Assembly (NCBI GenBank): GCA_045594425.1
Contig: JAZNYK010000013.1
Span: 127,523-191,522 of the forward strand
Source: RGIG1681 sp045594425
GTDB taxonomy: Bacteria; Bacillota; Clostridia; Christensenellales; UBA1242
Direction: 5' to 3'
Length of the DNA: 64,000 nt
Positions 43,510 to 52,213 of this stretch are shown piece by piece (within the stretch, counting starts at the first letter, position 1; each line of letters starts with the position of its first letter). A program made the translations under genes and the position numbers. The notes under the pieces were generated by a model, which was not told the origin of the DNA, did not search any database, and saw only the letters and a program-made list of their open reading frames with translations.

Positions 43510-45959
43510 TGGCGGAATTACAGAGTTTTAACATTGAAGTGAACACATCAAAACAAATACTTTCAAGTGAAACAAAAATTTATAAAACTGAAAGGTTTTT
43601 TTATCAAACAAAAAAACTTGCAGGAATTGATAAGTTTGTTTTAAAAATTTCTGAAAGTATGATTTCGCTTGCAAAAACTCTTGCTGATAAATTTTTTGGT
43701 CATGAGGAAGTTAATTGTTTCAAGGTTGACACCTTTGACAAAAGTTTTAGTTTTTTGGTTAAGTTTGGTTTTCAATTAGATGACAAAAACATTGGAACTG
43801 AAGATATTATATTTTTTGCAGATGAAAACAATTTTGAAAACTTGAAGATGAATGACCAACGAGTTAATGTTTATCTTCGTGAACATAAAATTTTCAATGT
43901 GGTTGTCAAGCCTATTGTTGCAGACTTTGATGACAGCGATTTTAAAAAGTTGTATTTGCTTTCAAATGCAGAATATGTAAACTTTCCGATGCTTAATGAA
44001 AAACAGCAAAAACTTGTTGAAATACAAAATGAAAACGTTTTGGTTCAAGGTGTTGCGGGAAGTGGTAAAACCAATGTTTGTTTAAGCAAAATTATTTGGG
44101 TTGCTTGTAGAAGTTATACTGGTAAAATTTTATACACCACATTTTCACGTGGGCTTTTGATTGATACAAAAAACAAAGTTGAACTTTTTAAAAATAACAT
44201 TAAGGCGTTCATTGATGATTATAAAAACAATCGCATTGTATTTTTAGATAAAAATCACAAGAAAGCAATTGAAAACAGACTGGGTATTTATTTGGTTTCT
44301 GATAACGAAGTTAACCTTATGAAAAAACTCGGCCAGATTGTTGAGTTTCTGGAAAATAAAGTTGAGTATCTTTTGATTGAAGATGTTTATAAAAAAGTTT
44401 TTGATGAAGAATTTGAGATGAGTGATGAGTCAGTTTTCTTGAACGACTTTTTGAAAAATATAAACAACCATCAATTAAAAAGCAGGCTTGACAAACTAAA
44501 AAATATTTCACATTCAATTATCTATAAAGAAATATATGGTATGATTTTTGGGTGTGTTGGTTCTGGCGTTGGTGAAGAAATGCTTTCGCTTGAAGAATAT
44601 AAAAAGCGTAGAGAAAACAGTTTTTCACCTGCTGAATGTGAAACTATTTATGGCATTGCAAAACTTTATGCTGATTATCAAAAAACGCAAAATCTTTTAG
44701 ATAATAATAAAATATCACGAAAATTATTGAAAAACACCGCAAAAATACAAAAATATTCACTTTCTATCATTGATGAAGTTCAAGATTTCACAGAAATAAA
44801 TTTAAATTTATTTAAAGAAATTTCAATTAAACTTTTCTGTGTGGGTGACGCTCTTCAAATGATAAACCCATCATATTTCAGTTTTGCATATCTAAAAAGA
44901 TTGATGTATAACGAAGATGTTACAAATGTTGCAGAACTTGAATGTAACTATCGAAACAATAAAAAAATTGTTGAGATTTTGGAAGACTTGAGTCAGATTA
45001 ATATTGCGCAGTTCGGAACACATAGTTTTGTGCTTTCGGGTGAAAGCATTGACCAAAGCACGGCAACAAATGCAATTTATACAGCGGATAAAACCTTTGT
45101 TGATAGTTTGAAATCTCAAAAGTTTGAAAACTTTACAATTTTGGTTACTGACTTTAATCAAAAAGAAAAGTTAAGGGAAAGGTTCAAAAAACAAGAAATT
45201 TTAACAATTTCAGAAATTAAAGGTTTAGAGCGTGATACAGTTTTGCTTTATAATATCTTGTCTGACAACAAAGATAAGTGGCAAAGGCTTGAAGAGTTTA
45301 ATGTTAATCATAAACAAGCCGATGAAAACTCTGTTTACAGGTATTATTTCAACTTGTTTTATGTTGGTGTTTCAAGAGCAAAACACAACATATTTATTTA
45401 TGAAAATTCAGAAATTGATTCATTTAAAAATTTCTTTAGCGAAAATTTTGAATGGCTTTCTGGTGAAGAAACTTACAAAAGATTTTCAGATATTATCAGC
45501 AAGATTGAAATTGATGATGACGAAATCTTGGCAAGAATTAATGAGTTTATAAAACTTGGTCAATTTGACAACGCAAGGTTCTATGCAAACAAGTTTGAGG
45601 ATGACAGAATTTGTCAGCAACAACTTGAAAAAATTGATGCATATCAAAAATATGTGTTTAAGGGAAAAAATAAAGACGCTGGCATAAAGATGTGGCGAGC
45701 AGGTCTTACCAGTGAAGCAAAAGAACAATTTATGATTTCGGGTGACACAAAACTTGTTGAGTTTTTGGAACAACTTGACGGAAAAACCGATAATCATTTA
45801 GATGCAGATATTGTTAAATTTTTTGTTGATTTTGACGATAATGATGAAGCGCAACAACTTATTTTGGAAGTTGTTAAGCAAGACCTTGAAAATATGAGAC
45901 AAATGCATAGAGATACAAAAAATAAATTAAAAGAATTTAAGGAGAAATACCATGGATAA
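43509..45959 (+). CDS. UvrD/Rep-like superfamily I helicase
   Basis: 816-residue ATP-dependent helicase. An unrecognised N-terminal domain (1 to about 160) precedes the motor. Motifs: Walker A GVAGSGKT (181-188), motif II IIDEVQDF, motif III VGDALQM, LECNYRNN (motif IV region), ISEIKGLERDTV (motif V) and YVGVSRAKHN (motif VI). The C-terminal 190 residues are helical with a repeat-like look and may bind partners. Its ATG overlaps the stop of the RF1-like gene by 1 nt and it overlaps the next gene by 8 nt, so all three are coupled. DNA versus RNA substrate cannot be told. Confidence 0.88.
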   Translation: MAELQSFNIEVNTSKQILSSETKIYKTERFFYQTKKLAGIDKFVLKISESMISLAKTLADKFFGHEEVNCFKVDTFDKSFSFLVKFGFQLDDKNIGTEDIIFFADENNFENLKMNDQRVNVYLREHKIFNVVVKPIVADFDDSDFKKLYLLSNAEYVNFPMLNEKQQKLVEIQNENVLVQGVAGSGKTNVCLSKIIWVACRSYTGKILYTTFSRGLLIDTKNKVELFKNNIKAFIDDYKNNRIVFLDKNHKKAIENRLGIYLVSDNEVNLMKKLGQIVEFLENKVEYLLIEDVYKKVFDEEFEMSDESVFLNDFLKNINNHQLKSRLDKLKNISHSIIYKEIYGMIFGCVGSGVGEEMLSLEEYKKRRENSFSPAECETIYGIAKLYADYQKTQNLLDNNKISRKLLKNTAKIQKYSLSIIDEVQDFTEINLNLFKEISIKLFCVGDALQMINPSYFSFAYLKRLMYNEDVTNVAELECNYRNNKKIVEILEDLSQINIAQFGTHSFVLSGESIDQSTATNAIYTADKTFVDSLKSQKFENFTILVTDFNQKEKLRERFKKQEILTISEIKGLERDTVLLYNILSDNKDKWQRLEEFNVNHKQADENSVYRYYFNLFYVGVSRAKHNIFIYENSEIDSFKNFFSENFEWLSGEETYKRFSDIISKIEIDDDEILARINEFIKLGQFDNARFYANKFEDDRICQQQLEKIDAYQKYVFKGKNKDAGIKMWRAGLTSEAKEQFMISGDTKLVEFLEQLDGKTDNHLDADIVKFFVDFDDNDEAQQLILEVVKQDLENMRQMHRDTKNKLKEFKEKYHG

Positions 45960-46665
45960 TAATGAAGTAAATGCACTTATTGATGCCTTTGTTGGATATC
46001 GTGAAATGCTGGTTCCAATTCAAGCAGATATGCATGAGTTTTTGGAAACCTATGGTGCACTTAAAAGTGATGTGGACAAACTTAACACTGCATTTTCTGG
46101 TGATGTTCAAGCACGACTTTCAGAAATTTACAAAAATCTTGCATCACAAGCAGAAAAGTCTGAAGAATTAACCAGAAAAGTTGACCAATTTTTGAAAAGT
46201 TCAGAAAAATACACCGAAGGTGTTAGCAACTTGATTTCTATGTTTCAAAACATTGAAACAAGAATTTCTAGTGTTAATGAAATTGAAAAACAAGCCGAAG
46301 AACAAATTGGAAGGCTTGACACCATGATTGAAGAAAAACGTAGAAACTATGACCTTAAAGATTTGAAGAAGAGTTTGGATGCATATAATGCAAACTTGCA
46401 AACTGTGGGTGAGTTTATCAATAAAGATGTTGCAGAAAATATTATTGAAAACACAAACTCAATCAAAGAAATTAAATCTGGAAATGAAAATATTGCAAAA
46501 CGTTTAGAAGAAGAAAAACAAAGCATTGATGCTTTGGCTGAAACTTACAAATCTTCAAACGCGCTTTTAAAGAAAATTGTTGAAAAAGAAGATGTTAATG
46601 AAGAATATATTTTTGATATCATTGACAGATGGGCAGAAAGCAGAAGAGTAAAAACAAAAAAATAA
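45952..46665 (+). CDS. Coiled-coil protein in the RF1-like/helicase operon
   Basis: 237 residues, almost entirely alpha-helical with coiled-coil patterns (about 25-150 and 165-215), acidic, without membrane segments. The C-terminal DIIDRWAESRRVKTKK is basic. I do not recognise a family; the shape suggests a scaffold or tether. AAGGAG stands before the ATG, within the end of the helicase gene (8-nt overlap). Confidence 0.7.
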   Translation: MDNNEVNALIDAFVGYREMLVPIQADMHEFLETYGALKSDVDKLNTAFSGDVQARLSEIYKNLASQAEKSEELTRKVDQFLKSSEKYTEGVSNLISMFQNIETRISSVNEIEKQAEEQIGRLDTMIEEKRRNYDLKDLKKSLDAYNANLQTVGEFINKDVAENIIENTNSIKEIKSGNENIAKRLEEEKQSIDALAETYKSSNALLKKIVEKEDVNEEYIFDIIDRWAESRRVKTKK

Positions 46666-46678
46666 CAAAGGAAAATAA

Positions 46679-48685
46679 ATGGAAAAAACAGAATTAAAAA
46701 ATTTATTTGAAGCAATAAAAAAAGATGACGTTAAGTCATTTTCTTCTATCATGCTTTCAAATTCTGATTTAAACATTTGTTTTGGAAGATTTCCAATCCT
46801 TTCACTTTGTTATCTTTATGATAGTTATAAGATATTAGAAAAGTATGAAAAACTATTAATGCCAATTCACAACTTTAATCAAGTTGATGAATATTATGAA
46901 ATTTATTTAAGGTTTAAAAGATATGCAAAAAAATGTTTAAAGTTTTTTGTGTATGAAGATAAAATTATTTATCCTCTTGAAATGCTTGCCATTTTGGATG
47001 AACGATTCATTATCCGCAAATATTTTAAATTATTATATAAAAATGATGAAATTTTAGCAAATTTAAGCAAAATTTACAAATTAAACAAAAATATTGAAGT
47101 TCAAGCAACGCATCAAGATATTAAAATTGAAAAGAAAAAATTTAATTTAAAACAAAAATTAATTACGGCAATTTGTATTTGTTTGATGGTTGTGTTTAGT
47201 GTGTTTTCGCTGGCAAGTGTGCTTGTTGTCAAAAACACTTACGGCATTGGAACAGCAAAAAATCCAATAAAAATTTCCACCGAATCGGAACTTAAAAAAG
47301 CGGCAAAGAAGGGTATTAGATGTTATGTGTTAGAAAATGACATAACATTAACTGGCGATTGGATTGCTAAAGATTTTAAAGGTGCAATTTATGGTGCAGG
47401 TCACACTCTTTTTGCTGGTAATTATTTGTCTAGCGGAATGTTTGAAACCATGTCTGGAGTTATTCAAGATTTAGTGATTGATACTGATATGGATAAAATA
47501 ACAATTTCGCAAAATTACGCAATTTTGGCTAAAAATTCAACAGGAATTATTAAAAATTGCATGATTTTAGGTGATTTTGAGTTTGAATCCTATAGTGATG
47601 AAGAGGTTTATGTTGCGATTTTTGCAGCAACAAATAGTGGTGAAATTTCAAACTGCACCACAAAAGTTTCGGCGGTTATAAATAATAACAGAAGTTCAAA
47701 TGTCTTTTTGTCGGCTTTTGCTGGGGTGAATAATGGAACTATTTTAAACTCAAAAACTCTTTCAGGAAAGTTTGAAGCAGATACCGTTGATATGGCGGGA
47801 ATAGCAACTCTTAACAATGGTGTGATTTCTGGTTGTGAAAATAATATTTCAGTTTCACAAACTTCGTCAAAAGAGTGGCATCCAAATTCTGCGGGTGTTT
47901 GTGTAACAAATTATGGCACTGTTGAAAATTCAAAAAACAAAGCCGAAATTTTTGCAGAGTCAACAAGAACCGAGGCTGTTCTTGATGGCGAACTTGCTGT
48001 TATTTGTGGTGGTGTTGTTTGTGACAACTATGGAGTCATTAAAAATTCTAGAAACACTGGAAAGGTTTGTGGCAAGGGTGATGTTTCGGTTGTTTATGCT
48101 GGTGGCATTGCTGCTCGAAATATTTTGTCTGATGGCAAATATGCAAACATCACAAGGTCAAAATCTGAAAGTAAAATTGAGGTTTATAGCAAGCAAGATT
48201 TGGTTTGTGTTGGCGGTGTGGCTGCTTATAACTCAAGTGAAATTATTAATTGTGGTTTTGTTGGAAGCATTTCTGCGTTGACTGATTCATCAAAAACAGG
48301 AATAATAACCTACGCTGGTGGAGTGGTTGGTTATAATAGAGAGTGTCAACTTGAAGATAGTTATGCAGAAGTTAAATTTGAAAACCGTGAAGGCTCAAAA
48401 AATAAAGATAATTGTTTGTTTGGTGGTGTGGCAGGTTTTGTTGGAACTGTTAGTTATGTTGCAATGGACTTTGCTTCATATACAGCATATGGACTTTATT
48501 ATGTGAAAAATAATCATTATGTTGTTGATGCAAGTTTTGCATGCCCTGCAACTGGGCTTGAGTCTTATGTTATGATGGGCAATATTGTAAACTCTGTTTA
48601 TGTTCAAATTTCAGCACATACAGAAACTTTTGCTGCACATCAAACATTGTCAGATATTTCAAGTGAGGTGATTATAGGTGATTAG
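46679..48685 (+). CDS. Membrane-anchored beta-helix (GLUG-like repeat) protein
   Basis: 668 residues. A cytosolic helical domain (1 to about 155) is followed by one transmembrane helix (about 162-184). A long extracytoplasmic region then contains glycine- and asparagine-rich repeats such as GVNNGTILNS, GTVENSKNKAEI, YGVIKNSRNTGKV and GGVAAYNSSEIINCG, typical of GLUG-like right-handed beta-helices found in surface adhesins. The topology places the N-terminal domain with the coiled-coil and helicase products inside the cell. It begins 13 nt after the coiled-coil gene and overlaps the next gene by 8 nt. Confidence 0.75.
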   Translation: MEKTELKNLFEAIKKDDVKSFSSIMLSNSDLNICFGRFPILSLCYLYDSYKILEKYEKLLMPIHNFNQVDEYYEIYLRFKRYAKKCLKFFVYEDKIIYPLEMLAILDERFIIRKYFKLLYKNDEILANLSKIYKLNKNIEVQATHQDIKIEKKKFNLKQKLITAICICLMVVFSVFSLASVLVVKNTYGIGTAKNPIKISTESELKKAAKKGIRCYVLENDITLTGDWIAKDFKGAIYGAGHTLFAGNYLSSGMFETMSGVIQDLVIDTDMDKITISQNYAILAKNSTGIIKNCMILGDFEFESYSDEEVYVAIFAATNSGEISNCTTKVSAVINNNRSSNVFLSAFAGVNNGTILNSKTLSGKFEADTVDMAGIATLNNGVISGCENNISVSQTSSKEWHPNSAGVCVTNYGTVENSKNKAEIFAESTRTEAVLDGELAVICGGVVCDNYGVIKNSRNTGKVCGKGDVSVVYAGGIAARNILSDGKYANITRSKSESKIEVYSKQDLVCVGGVAAYNSSEIINCGFVGSISALTDSSKTGIITYAGGVVGYNRECQLEDSYAEVKFENREGSKNKDNCLFGGVAGFVGTVSYVAMDFASYTAYGLYYVKNNHYVVDASFACPATGLESYVMMGNIVNSVYVQISAHTETFAAHQTLSDISSEVIIGD

Positions 48686-48935
48686 CAAGTTGTTAAAGTT
48701 AAAAAAGAATAAGTTTTTATTTGTAATTGCCATTGTTTTTGCCGTTGTTGTTTTGTTTGATATTTTTGCTGTGATTTTCAATGTTATTCAAATTGCGGCA
48801 ATGTCGTCAAATCCTGTAAATTTTACAGGAGCAATGATTCCAATTAATATTATTGCAATTTCACTTAATCTGGCTTTTGTTATTTTGGTAGTGGTTTATT
48901 TGGTGTTAAGAAAAACTAAAGAAAATGTTTTGTAA
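48678..48935 (+). CDS. Small two-helix membrane protein
   Basis: 85 residues with two hydrophobic helices (about 12-36 and 52-76) and a lysine-rich N-terminus. The start is GTG, overlapping the end of the beta-helix gene; a GAGGTG element lies upstream. Last gene of the five-gene operon. No terminator is evident after it. Function unknown. Confidence 0.6.
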   Translation: MISKLLKLKKNKFLFVIAIVFAVVVLFDIFAVIFNVIQIAAMSSNPVNFTGAMIPINIIAISLNLAFVILVVVYLVLRKTKENVL

Positions 48936-48993
48936 AAAACAAATAATAAATTAAAAAAATGAAGAATAAAATGTTTTATGCCGTATGTTTCAA

Positions 48994-49023
48994 TTGACTA
49001 AATTTGTCAAAAAAATGTATAAT
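48994..49023 (+). promoter_or_regulatory. Promoter of the HAD-rubrerythrin pair
   Basis: TTGACT (48994-48999), an 18-bp spacer and a consensus TATAAT (49018-49023). Confidence 0.7.
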
Positions 49024-49039
49024 AAATTCGGAGATAATT

Positions 49040-49630
49040 ATGAAAGGTTACGATTTTGATAAAACCATCTACAAAAAAGATAGTTCAACAGAATTTTTTG
49101 TTTATATGATTTTTTCAAGACCATATTTGCTTTTGTTTGCGCCATGGTTCTTGATTATCCTTGCGCTTTATGGCATGAAACTTATTAGCAAAAAAAGAAC
49201 TAAAGAATGTTTATTTTTCTTTGTCCCTTGGCACTCTAACATTGAAAGAATTGTTGACAAGTTCTGGGCAAGAAATGCTAACAAAATTCAAGATTGGTAT
49301 GCTGTTCAAAAACAAGCAGATGACATAGTTATTTCTGCATCTTTAAGTTTTATCATCAAACCAGTTATGGATGTTTTGAACATTAAAAACTGGATTGCAA
49401 CAAACTATAGCGTTAAAACCGGAAAGATTTATGGTGATAATTGTTATGGCGAAGCAAAAAAGGTTGAATTTGAAAGACTTTATAAAGACCAAAAACTTGA
49501 AGCATTCTATTCAGATTCGTTGAGTGATTTGCCTATGATGAAGTATGCTGAAAAGGCTTATTTGGTTGAAGGTGAAAAAGTTACAGAAATTAATGCAAAA
49601 GAATATAACGATAAAGGAGAAAAACAATGA
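49040..49630 (+). CDS. HAD-IB-type phosphatase with membrane-associated cap
   Basis: 196 residues. HAD motif I is DFDKTI near the N-terminus, motif II is ISAS, and motif IV is SDSLSDLPMM, matching the HAD-IB (PSPase-like) group. A hydrophobic stretch (about 18-45) in the cap region suggests membrane association, as in phosphatidylglycerophosphatase-C-like proteins. A phospholipid or small-molecule phosphate substrate is possible but unproven. The ATG at 49040 has GGAG 6 nt before it. Its stop overlaps the rubrerythrin start (ATGA). Confidence 0.8.
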   Translation: MKGYDFDKTIYKKDSSTEFFVYMIFSRPYLLLFAPWFLIILALYGMKLISKKRTKECLFFFVPWHSNIERIVDKFWARNANKIQDWYAVQKQADDIVISASLSFIIKPVMDVLNIKNWIATNYSVKTGKIYGDNCYGEAKKVEFERLYKDQKLEAFYSDSLSDLPMMKYAEKAYLVEGEKVTEINAKEYNDKGEKQ

Positions 49631-50172
49631 AAGAATTAAAAGGAACACAAACAGAAAAGAATTTGCATGAAGCATTTGCTGGTGAATCTATGGCAAGAAA
49701 CAAATACACATATTTTGCAAGCAAAGCAAAAAAAGAAGGCTATGAACAAATTGCAGCATTATTTTTAGAAACTGCTGAAAATGAAAAAGAACACGCAAAA
49801 ATGTGGTTCAAGTATCTTGAAGGTGGCGAAGTTAAATCTACTGCTGAAAACTTGAAGGCTGCGGCGGAAGGTGAAAATTATGAATGGACAGATATGTATG
49901 CTGAATTTGCTAGAGTTGCAGAAGAAGAAGGTTTTCCAGAAATCGCTGCAAAATTTAGACTTGTTGGTGAAGTTGAAAAACATCATGAAGAAAGATATTT
50001 GAAACTTTTGGAAAATGTTAAAGAAGGCAAAGTGTTCACAAAAGACACAGGCATTGTTATTTGGAAATGTAGAAACTGCGGACACATTCACATTGGTGAA
50101 AAGGCTCCTCAAATCTGCCCAACTTGTGCTCATCCACAATCATATTTTGAAGTTAATGCAGAAAATTATTAA
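49627..50172 (+). CDS. rbr: Rubrerythrin
   Basis: Non-heme iron peroxidase that removes hydrogen peroxide in anaerobes. 181 residues: a four-helix ferritin-like diiron domain (EAFAGESMARNKY, ENEKEHAKMW, ARVAEEEGF, VEKHHEERY) and a C-terminal rubredoxin-like domain with WKCRNCGH and CPTCAHP. The start overlaps the HAD gene by 4 nt with AAGGAG upstream. Indicates an anaerobic, oxygen-defended lifestyle. Confidence 0.95.
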   Translation: MKELKGTQTEKNLHEAFAGESMARNKYTYFASKAKKEGYEQIAALFLETAENEKEHAKMWFKYLEGGEVKSTAENLKAAAEGENYEWTDMYAEFARVAEEEGFPEIAAKFRLVGEVEKHHEERYLKLLENVKEGKVFTKDTGIVIWKCRNCGHIHIGEKAPQICPTCAHPQSYFEVNAENY

Positions 50173-50177
50173 TAAGC

Positions 50178-50207
50178 AAAAAATCAAGGCAATAAGCCTT
50201 GATTTTT
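50178..50207 (+). terminator. Terminator after rubrerythrin
   Basis: AAATCAAGGC / GCCTTGATTT stem with AATAA loop and T-tract. Confidence 0.88.
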
Positions 50208-50232
50208 CTTTTGTAAATGAAAATAGATAAAA

Positions 50233-50263
50233 TAAAAGCACTCGCAAACATGAGTGCTTTTTA
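50233..50263 (-). terminator. Terminator of the XRE gene
   Basis: AAAAGCACTC / GAGTGCTTTT stem just beyond the stop codon of the XRE gene. Confidence 0.82.
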
Positions 50264-50506
50264 TTCTAATTCTAAATTTTCTACTAAGAAAGATGTGTCA
50301 TTTATAAATTCAGATGCGGTCATTCCCAAACCATTAGCAATTAAAATGATGGTTTTTAAAGTTATTCCTTTTGTTCGTTTTTGCATAATGCTTTTTATTG
50401 TGGGAAAAGGAACGCCACTAAGTTGTGCGAGTTTATATTGAGTTATGTCTTTTTCACCCAAATATTTGCAGATTCTATCTACAACAACGTCATTTAATGT
50501 TTTCAT
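50261..50506 (-). CDS. Small XRE-family transcriptional regulator
   Basis: 81-residue protein made of one helix-turn-helix domain: YKLAQLSGVPFPTIKSIM and ITLKTIILIANGLGM are the core helices. It probably dimerises and binds operator DNA. AAGG lies 7-8 nt before the ATG. An inverted repeat TACATT-N12-AATGTA (50544-50567) overlaps the likely -35 region of its own promoter, consistent with autoregulation. Confidence 0.85.
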   Translation of the reverse strand: MKTLNDVVVDRICKYLGEKDITQYKLAQLSGVPFPTIKSIMQKRTKGITLKTIILIANGLGMTASEFINDTSFLVENLELE

Positions 50507-50543
50507 ATTCTAACCTTATTTTGTGTTTCTTATAACAAAATAT

Positions 50544-50567
50544 TACATTATTCGACAAAGGAATGTA
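50544..50567. promoter_or_regulatory. Candidate operator of the XRE regulator
   Basis: TACATT (50544-50549) and AATGTA (50562-50567) form an inverted repeat with a 12-bp gap. It sits between the divergent XRE and PH-like genes and overlaps a minus-strand TTGTCG -35 box. Confidence 0.45.
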
Positions 50568-50591
50568 GGATTATATATCATTCTTTTTGGG

Positions 50592-50620
50592 TTGACACAA
50601 AATCCTAATTATTTTATAAT
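50592..50620 (+). promoter_or_regulatory. Consensus sigma-A promoter
   Basis: Perfect TTGACA (50592-50597), a 17-bp spacer and perfect TATAAT (50615-50620). It should be among the strongest promoters in the window. It predicts a 5' UTR of about 105 nt bounded by complementary arms CATCTTAT (50633-50640) and ATAAGATG (50698-50705). Confidence 0.85.
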
Positions 50621-50731
50621 GAGATTATGTATCATCTTATTATTTAAGTTTATTAGGTGATTTTGTTCGCGAAATTTACAAGTTATTTAATGAGCATATA
50701 AGATGTGAATATAATTTCAAAGGAGAAAAGT

Positions 50732-51262
50732 ATGGAATATTATGATTTAGCGGAGGATGAGTTTGTTCTTTACAAAGGTTTTGTCTGGTTAAAAAACAAA
50801 AAGGATATAACCGAGATTATTTTGACAAATATAAATTTTGTATTAATCACAAAAATTAAGAAATTGTTTGGAAAAGAAGATGTTATTGTTGATGTTTATC
50901 CAACTGAAAAAATAAAATACTATAAAGGAGAACCTCAAGTTATTAAAAATGGAAAAATTGTTGCTTTGTATTTTTTGCATGATGAAACAGAATTTATGTT
51001 TGAGTCAAGAAATGAATGTGGAAAGTTTATGAATTCAGCATTAAAGTTGTTGACGAATAAAAACAAATTTGAAAGAGGTGTGGATAAAACAAAAGCAGCA
51101 ATAAAGTGTGTGGATAATTCTTTAGGTGTTGATAGCGTTGAAATTGTAAAAACGGGTGCCAAGGTTGCTTTTATGAATAAAACAGCAATTGGAAACAGCG
51201 CAGTAAAAACTGTTGGTGCAATTAAATCACTTGGATTTGGAAGAAAGAAAAATGACAAATAA
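50732..51262 (+). CDS. Hypothetical protein, PH/GRAM-like
   Basis: 176-residue soluble protein. The first 110 residues look beta-rich and recall PH- or GRAM-like domains seen in small bacterial proteins (DEFVLYKGFVWLK, ITEIILTNINFVLIT, ATEFMFESRNE-like strands), but this is only a shape-based guess. The C-terminus is lysine-rich (LGFGRKKNDK). AAAGGAG precedes the ATG at 50732. Expressed from a consensus promoter with a long 5' UTR. Function unknown. Confidence 0.6.
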   Translation: MEYYDLAEDEFVLYKGFVWLKNKKDITEIILTNINFVLITKIKKLFGKEDVIVDVYPTEKIKYYKGEPQVIKNGKIVALYFLHDETEFMFESRNECGKFMNSALKLLTNKNKFERGVDKTKAAIKCVDNSLGVDSVEIVKTGAKVAFMNKTAIGNSAVKTVGAIKSLGFGRKKNDK

Positions 51263-51300
51263 AAAAGAGTTTTATCTGAATTGATAAAACTCTTTTTTTT
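51261..51300. terminator. Bidirectional terminator
   Basis: AAGAGTTTTATC / GATAAAACTCTT stem with long A- and T-tracts between the PH-like gene and tmk. Confidence 0.88.
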
Positions 51301-51991
51301 ATTCGGCTTGTTGTTTGTTTAAAAACTCAATTGCTACGGTCATGATTTCTTTGTGGATTTCTTCGATTGATTTGATGTTGTTTTGTTTGTCAACACAGTG
51401 AATGATGTTCCAACCTAGTTGTTTTGCTAAAGATAATCCATTGTTATATGATTTTGTCATATAGGATGTGTCTTCTTCGTGAATATCTTTGCTTTCACCA
51501 GTTTTATATTCGGCTCTTGCTCTTGCGAGTTCCAAACTTTTTTCAACAGGCATTTCAATAAAGAAAATTAAATCTGGTTTTGGAAGCCCAAGAGTGTCAT
51601 ATTCCAAATGTTCTTCCCAAGCAATAAACTTAAGTTTGTCTTCCATGTCATCAATTTTTGAGCATTGGTGAATAAAGTTTGACTGAACATATCTGTCAAA
51701 TAAAATGATTTTGCCCTCGTTATAATGGTTTTCAAGTGACTTTTTATAAGTGCACATTCTGTCTACTGCATAAAGAACAGATGCTTGATAAGCGTCAAGC
51801 GATGATGAGTCTTTTCCGAACTCGCCAGCCAAATACATTTTTACTGGTGCAGATGACTCGCTATCATAGTTTGGAAATGCTTGGTCAACAACGTCATATC
51901 CTAAATCTTTTAAATCGTTTAAAAGAAGTTGTTGTTGAGTGTGTTTGCCAGAACCATCGGTTCCTTCAATTGAAATAATTAAACCTTTCAT
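51299..51991 (-). CDS. tmk: Thymidylate kinase
   Basis: Phosphorylates dTMP to dTDP for DNA synthesis. 230 residues. P-loop IEGTDGSGKHTQ near residues 8-19 (His where Thr is usual after the P-loop Lys), the FPNYDS substrate loop, ILFDRYVQSNFIHQ (DRY motif) and a lid region around EEDTSYM. AAAGGAG precedes the ATG. Faces the PH-like gene across a shared terminator. Confidence 0.9.
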   Translation of the reverse strand: MKGLIISIEGTDGSGKHTQQQLLLNDLKDLGYDVVDQAFPNYDSESSAPVKMYLAGEFGKDSSSLDAYQASVLYAVDRMCTYKKSLENHYNEGKIILFDRYVQSNFIHQCSKIDDMEDKLKFIAWEEHLEYDTLGLPKPDLIFFIEMPVEKSLELARARAEYKTGESKDIHEEDTSYMTKSYNNGLSLAKQLGWNIIHCVDKQNNIKSIEEIHKEIMTVAIEFLNKQQAE

Positions 51992-52077
51992 TATAAGTCT
52001 CCTTTGTTATCTTTAATTTTAATGATTTAATAGTCTTATGTAAATTGTTATTGATAAACAAAAATAATTTGTTGAAA

Positions 52078-52137
52078 TTTGACAAATTAATAGTATTTGA
52101 CAACTTATGTATTGACAAGGTTATTTTTTTTTGACAA
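52078..52137 (+). repeat. Four TTGACAA direct repeats upstream of the SDR gene
   Basis: Copies at 52078-52085, 52096-52103, 52111-52118 and 52130-52137 (the third begins ATTGACAA, the others TTTGACAA). Start-to-start spacings are 18, 15 and 19 bp. The last copy is an apt -35 box for TATATT at 52155-52160. Confidence 0.6.
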
Positions 52138-52160
52138 CACCATTAAAAATATTTTATATT
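52131..52160 (+). promoter_or_regulatory. Promoter of the SDR gene
   Basis: TTGACA (52131-52136), an 18-bp spacer and TATATT (52155-52160). Confidence 0.6.
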
Positions 52161-52213
52161 TGATGTGTAGTTTAAACACTATGTAAAACATTAAAATTTA
52201 GGGAGGACAATTT

